NCBI GenBank assembly: GCA_028701435.1
Contig: JAQVQT010000075.1
Location: forward strand, 1 to 8,667
DNA: 8,667 nucleotides
Source: Smithellaceae bacterium
GTDB taxonomy: Bacteria; Desulfobacterota; Syntrophia; Syntrophales; Smithellaceae
Direction of reading: 5' to 3'
Below, piece by piece: positions 5,734-8,667 of this stretch (its first letter is position 1; each line of letters opens with the position of its first letter). The position numbers were made by a program, and so were the translations under genes. Below the pieces are notes generated by a model that worked only from the letters and a program-made list of their open reading frames with translations, was not told the origin of the DNA and did not search any database.

Positions 5734-5739
5734 TTTTTT
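5726..5739 (+). terminator. Probable 3' end / termination signal of 6S RNA
   Basis: The 3' strand of the 6S outer stem (GCGGGGGT) is followed at once by a run of seven T (5733-5739). A GC stem abutting a T-tract fits intrinsic termination, but the pairing partner is about 170 nt upstream rather than in a local hairpin, so processing is also possible. Confidence 0.4.
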
Positions 5740-5794
5740 ATGCTCCTGCTTCTCCTTTTCCCATCGTAAGAAAATATTGAAAGAAATCATGAAT

Positions 5795-5829
5795 CCTTCG
5801 GCAGGTTTGCTTAAAACCCGGCCGAAAGG
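5795..5829 (+). other. Strong hairpin in the rny leader
   Basis: CCTTCGGC (5795-5802) pairs with GCCGAAAGG (5821-5829) with a single bulged base. Nested inside, GGTTT (5804-5808) pairs with AAACC (5814-5818) around a 5-nt loop. This gives 13 pairs in 35 nt. Only TTT follows, then AAATATAAT, so it is at best a weak terminator of 6S read-through. It could also be an mRNA leader structure 65 nt before rny. Confidence 0.6.
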
Positions 5830-5835
5830 TTTAAA

Positions 5836-5841
5836 TATAAT
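5836..5841 (+). promoter_or_regulatory. Possible -10 box for rny
   Basis: A perfect TATAAT lies 53 nt before the rny ATG and just after the leader hairpin. No convincing -35 sits 16-18 bp upstream (5813-5819 is AAAACCC); TTGCTT at 5807-5812 is 23 bp away. A second pair, TTGAAA (5846-5851) and TAGGAT (5870-5875), would start within the ribosome binding site. The rny promoter is therefore uncertain. Confidence 0.35.
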
Positions 5842-5894
5842 TCTGTTGAAATATACGCATTGATTTCAATAGGATAAAAGAGGAGGTTGAAACG

Positions 5895-7460
5895 ATGCCA
5901 GACGGTATTCTGTTTGTTCTGTTTATCATAGTAGCGGTTTTCGCGGGCGCGATTGCCGGTTATGTTCTGAAACAAATATTTACAGCAAAGAAAATCAGGG
6001 CTTCGGAGAGCCTGGCGGCCCGGATCGTGGAGGAATCCAAGAAGGAAGCCGATACGATCAAAAAAGAAGCCATTTTGCAGGCCAAGGAAAATCTGCTGAA
6101 AATGAAAGCGGATTTCGATGCGGAGACAAAAGAGGTCAAAAGCGAACTGGAAGGTTTGGAGCGGCGCATTCGCAGCAAAGAAGAAAATATGGACAAGCGC
6201 ATGGATGTCTTGTCGCAGAAAGAATCCAATATCGAGAACCGGGACAAAGCCCTGAGCCAAAAAGAACAGGCGGTAGAGGAAAAACACCGGAAACTGGATG
6301 CGCTGGCGGAAGAACAGAAAAATAAATTAGAAAAAATTGCCGGCATGACGCCGGAAGAGGCGAAAAATATTCTCATTGAGTCGATGGAAGCGGAAGCGAG
6401 ACGCGACGCGGCGGTGCTGGTTCGCAAGGCGGAAGAAGAAGCCAAATTGACCGCGGATCGGAAAGCTCGTGAAATTATTGCCTATTCTATTCAAAGGTAT
6501 GCCGGGGATTACGTGGCGGAACGCACCGTGTCCGTTGTCAATCTGCCCAGTGAGGAGATGAAAGGCCGCATTATCGGTCGTGAAGGCCGAAACATTCGGG
6601 CGATTGAAGCGGCCACCGGCATTGACCTGATCGTCGATGATACACCCGAAGCGGTGGTTCTTTCCAGTTTTGACCCCATCCGGCGCGAAGTGGCCCGCAT
6701 CTCACTGGAGAGGCTGATTCAGGACGGAAGAATTCATCCCGGCCGGATCGAAGACATCGTGAAGAAGGTTGAAAAGGAAGTTGAGCAGATCATTCGGGAG
6801 ACGGGTGAAAAAGCATCGTTTGACTGCGGGGTTCATGACATCCATCCGGAAATCATCAACATGCTGGGTGCGCTGAAATACCGCACCAGTTATTCGCAGA
6901 ATGTTTTGCAGCATTCCATTGACGTAGCGTATCTCACGGGACTGATGGCCGCCGAGCTCAAAATGAACATCAAGGAGGCCAAGCGGGCGGGTCTGCTGCA
7001 CGACATCGGCAAGGCGGTGGACCACAAGATTGAAGGCACGCACGCAGCCATCGGGGCCGACTTTGCCAAGCGGTTCGGGGAAAATCCCCGCATTGTTCAG
7101 GCCATTGCCACGCATCACGACGACGGGCGCAACAATACGCTGCTGGGCGTTCTGGTCCAGGCGGCCGATACGCTATCCGCGGCGCGGCCCGGCGCGCGCC
7201 GGGAAATGCTGGAAACCTACGTTCAGCGCCTGGAGGAGCTGGAGAAGATCGCTCATTCCTTTACCGGCGTGGATCGGTGCTTTGCGATTCAGGCGGGACG
7301 GGAAATCCGTATCATGGTGGAAAACGAAAAAATTTCGGACAATGACGCCGTCATGTTGTGCAATGACATCGTGAAGAAAATCGAAAACGAGCTGACCTAT
7401 CCGGGGCAGATCAAGGTTACGGTCATTCGAGAAACCCGCGTATCCAATTTTGCCAAATAG
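5895..7460 (+). CDS. rny: Ribonuclease Y
   Basis: RNase Y is a membrane-anchored endoribonuclease that starts mRNA decay. The 521-aa product has the full family layout. An N-terminal membrane helix (5-25, ILFVLFIIVAVFAGAIAGYV) is followed by a long charged coiled coil (about 35-200) with SQKE repeats near 107-124. The KH domain (about 210-275) has the GxxG loop in IIGREGRN (226-233). The HD domain (about 335-430) has LQHSIDVAYL (338-347, His340), GLLHDIGKAVDH (366-377, His369-Asp370) and ATHHDD (405-410). The conserved C-terminal region ends PGQIKVTVIRETR (503-515). The start ATG follows AGGAGG (5881-5886) at 8 nt. No truncation or missing motif was found. ymdB follows after 23 nt, a known conserved pairing. 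Confidence 0.97.
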   Translation: MPDGILFVLFIIVAVFAGAIAGYVLKQIFTAKKIRASESLAARIVEESKKEADTIKKEAILQAKENLLKMKADFDAETKEVKSELEGLERRIRSKEENMDKRMDVLSQKESNIENRDKALSQKEQAVEEKHRKLDALAEEQKNKLEKIAGMTPEEAKNILIESMEAEARRDAAVLVRKAEEEAKLTADRKAREIIAYSIQRYAGDYVAERTVSVVNLPSEEMKGRIIGREGRNIRAIEAATGIDLIVDDTPEAVVLSSFDPIRREVARISLERLIQDGRIHPGRIEDIVKKVEKEVEQIIRETGEKASFDCGVHDIHPEIINMLGALKYRTSYSQNVLQHSIDVAYLTGLMAAELKMNIKEAKRAGLLHDIGKAVDHKIEGTHAAIGADFAKRFGENPRIVQAIATHHDDGRNNTLLGVLVQAADTLSAARPGARREMLETYVQRLEELEKIAHSFTGVDRCFAIQAGREIRIMVENEKISDNDAVMLCNDIVKKIENELTYPGQIKVTVIRETRVSNFAK

Positions 7461-7483
7461 GCTTGTCGAGAATTGAGTAAAAA

Positions 7484-8269
7484 ATGAAAATTCTTTTTAT
7501 TGGAGATATTGTCGGCAAGCCCGGTCGCCGGGCGGTCCGGGAGCTGCTGCCGTCCGTGGTCAACACGCATGCCGTGGACCTGGTGATCGCCAACTGTGAG
7601 AACGCCGCGGCCGGCTTCGGCATTACCCGGGAGATCGTCGAGGAGCTCTACGCCCTGCACATTGACGTGCTGACGTCCGGCAATCACGTCTGGGATAAAA
7701 AGGAAGCGGTGGAATTTATCGGTGATTATGAGACGCTGATCCGGCCGGCCAATTATCCGGATTTGGCCCCGGGGATGGGATCGGTGCTGATGCCGACGGC
7801 CGCGGGTGATTTTGTCGGCGTGATCAATCTGGCCGGAAGAATTTTCATGCAGCCGCTCGATTGTCCGTTTGTCGCCGCCAAAGAGCAGATTGCCCGGCTG
7901 AAAGCCAGGACCAATGTCATCATCGTGGATATGCACGCGGAAGCGACCTCCGAGAAAAAAGCCCTGGGCTGGTATCTCGACGGCGAAGTCTCCGCGGTTC
8001 TGGGCACCCACACGCACGTGCAGACGGCGGACAACGAAATTCTGCCGGGGGGCACAGCCTACATCAGTGATGCCGGGATGACCGGTCCCTTTGATTCCGT
8101 GATCGGCATTCAGAAAGAAACCATTATCAAAAAATTTTTGAATCAGTTGCCCGCTAAATTTGACGTGGCCAAAGGCGACATTCGCCTGCAGGGCGTTGTG
8201 CTGGACATTGACGGGCAAAGCGGCCGGGCCCGGGCTATTGAGAGAATCAGCGTTTCATTACATCCATAA
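7484..8269 (+). CDS. ymdB: YmdB-type metallophosphoesterase (TIGR00282 family)
   Basis: This 261-aa protein belongs to the calcineurin-like phosphodiesterase family that includes Bacillus YmdB, a dinuclear-metal enzyme reported to hydrolyse cyclic nucleotides and to affect biofilm and motility decisions. The whole set of family blocks is present: FIGDIVGKPGR (5-15, with metal ligand Asp8), ANCENAAAGFGIT (36-48, Asn37 and Glu39), TSGNHVWD (65-72, Asn67-His68), IVDMHAEATSEK (147-158), GTHTHVQTAD (174-183) and DAGMTGP (196-202). Length matches the family (about 260-270). It starts at ATG 7484, 23 nt after rny, with only a weak purine-rich site upstream, so it is probably cotranscribed with rny. 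The name ymdB is shared with an unrelated E. coli macrodomain gene. The physiological substrate in this organism is unknown. Confidence 0.93.
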   Translation: MKILFIGDIVGKPGRRAVRELLPSVVNTHAVDLVIANCENAAAGFGITREIVEELYALHIDVLTSGNHVWDKKEAVEFIGDYETLIRPANYPDLAPGMGSVLMPTAAGDFVGVINLAGRIFMQPLDCPFVAAKEQIARLKARTNVIIVDMHAEATSEKKALGWYLDGEVSAVLGTHTHVQTADNEILPGGTAYISDAGMTGPFDSVIGIQKETIIKKFLNQLPAKFDVAKGDIRLQGVVLDIDGQSGRARAIERISVSLHP

Positions 8270-8284
8270 ACGGAGGCGGAGGGG

Positions 8285-8667
8285 ATGAAAAGCGCATATG
8301 AGGTCTTACAGGAAAGAGGCTTTGTCGAACAGGTCACGGACGAGTCCCTGATTGCCGATCTTTTTGCCAAAGGCCCCGTGACCTGCTATATCGGCTTTGA
8401 TCCCACGGCCGCCAGTCTGCATATCGGCAGCCTGGTGCCCATCATGGCGCTGGCCCACATGCAGCGCTGCGGCAATCGCCCCATCGCGCTGGTTGGCGGC
8501 GGCACGGGCCTCATCGGCGACCCCAGCGGAAAGACCGAAATGCGCCAGGTGCTGACCCGCGAGCAGATCGACCAGAACGCCTCGTCCATCGGAAAGCAGC
8601 TTTCGCGATACATCGATTTTTCCGACGGCCGCGCGCTGCTCCTCAACAACGCCGATTGGCTCACCAA
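8285..8667 (+). CDS. tyrS: Tyrosyl-tRNA synthetase, N-terminal part
   Basis: TyrS is the class I synthetase that charges tRNA-Tyr. The first 127 residues are visible; the window ends inside the gene. They show the tyrosine and ATP site YIGFDPTAASLHIGSLVPI (35-53). Here LHIGS contains the HIGH-type signature as HIGS. ALVGGGTGLIGDPSGK (68-83) and LLNNADWL (119-126) are typical of bacterial TyrS. The start ATG follows GGAGG (8272-8276) at 8 nt, and a second GGAGGGG directly abuts it. The gene lies 15 nt after ymdB, suggesting one rny-ymdB-tyrS transcript. No T-box or other leader structure can fit in that gap. The KMSKS motif and the tRNA-binding S4-like domain would be beyond the window. Confidence 0.95.
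   Translation, partial: MKSAYEVLQERGFVEQVTDESLIADLFAKGPVTCYIGFDPTAASLHIGSLVPIMALAHMQRCGNRPIALVGGGTGLIGDPSGKTEMRQVLTREQIDQNASSIGKQLSRYIDFSDGRALLLNNADWLT

Noticed and set aside
5533..5790. An 85-codon minus-strand frame over the zapA-rny gap
   Set aside because: The region is explained by a plus-strand 6S RNA with extensive base pairing. The frame has no ribosome binding site or domain.
7397..8218. A 273-codon minus-strand frame opposite ymdB
   Set aside because: It is a mirror of the ymdB coding strand. The plus-strand frame has the full set of metallophosphoesterase motifs.
8386..8667. A 93-codon minus-strand frame at the right edge
   Set aside because: It is antisense to tyrS, whose HIGS signature and nucleotide-binding motifs are clear.

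Overview
The window looks like chromosomal housekeeping DNA from a Gram-negative bacterium, most likely a deltaproteobacterium (Desulfobacterota, perhaps Syntrophales). This placement is inferred. It rests on moderate GC, the order zapB-like, zapA, 6S RNA, rny, ymdB, tyrS, a pair of CNNM/CorC-type proteins next to a GlmU-type uridyltransferase, and heptamer and palindrome repeats between genes. No phage, plasmid, CRISPR or transposase gene was seen.

Layout: (1) 1-145, minus strand: the first 48 codons of purD, with a near-consensus sigma-70 promoter (TTGACA-17-TATACT) in the divergent gap 146-337. (2) 338-3658, plus strand: a tight three-gene block of two CNNM/CBS membrane proteins (4-nt overlap) and a GlmU-like uridyltransferase that lacks the acetyltransferase half (11-nt overlap). 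(3) 3644-3920: a repeat field. A 7-bp tandem array supplies the stop codon of the glmU-like gene and runs straight into the first of three REP-like palindromes. (4) 3931-4920: dusB. (5) 4917-5536: a promoter overlapping the dusB stop codon, then a zapB-like coiled-coil gene and zapA. (6) 5546-5733: a 6S RNA gene (ssrS) not represented by any ORF. (7) 5740-5894: a leader with a strong hairpin. (8) 5895-8667: rny, ymdB and the start of tyrS, cut by the window end.

Functional themes are divalent-cation handling or membrane integrity (CNNM pair), UDP-GlcNAc supply for the envelope (GlmU-type), tRNA modification and charging (DusB, TyrS), Z-ring assembly (ZapA/ZapB-like), and RNA metabolism (6S RNA, RNase Y).

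Nothing here is clearly a new system. The items most worth a second look are the repeat field, where covarying arms suggest hairpins that work as plus-strand RNA, the apparent truncation of the glmU-like gene at the heptamer array, the 6S RNA, and the second CNNM paralogue, which has lost the GExxPK motif.
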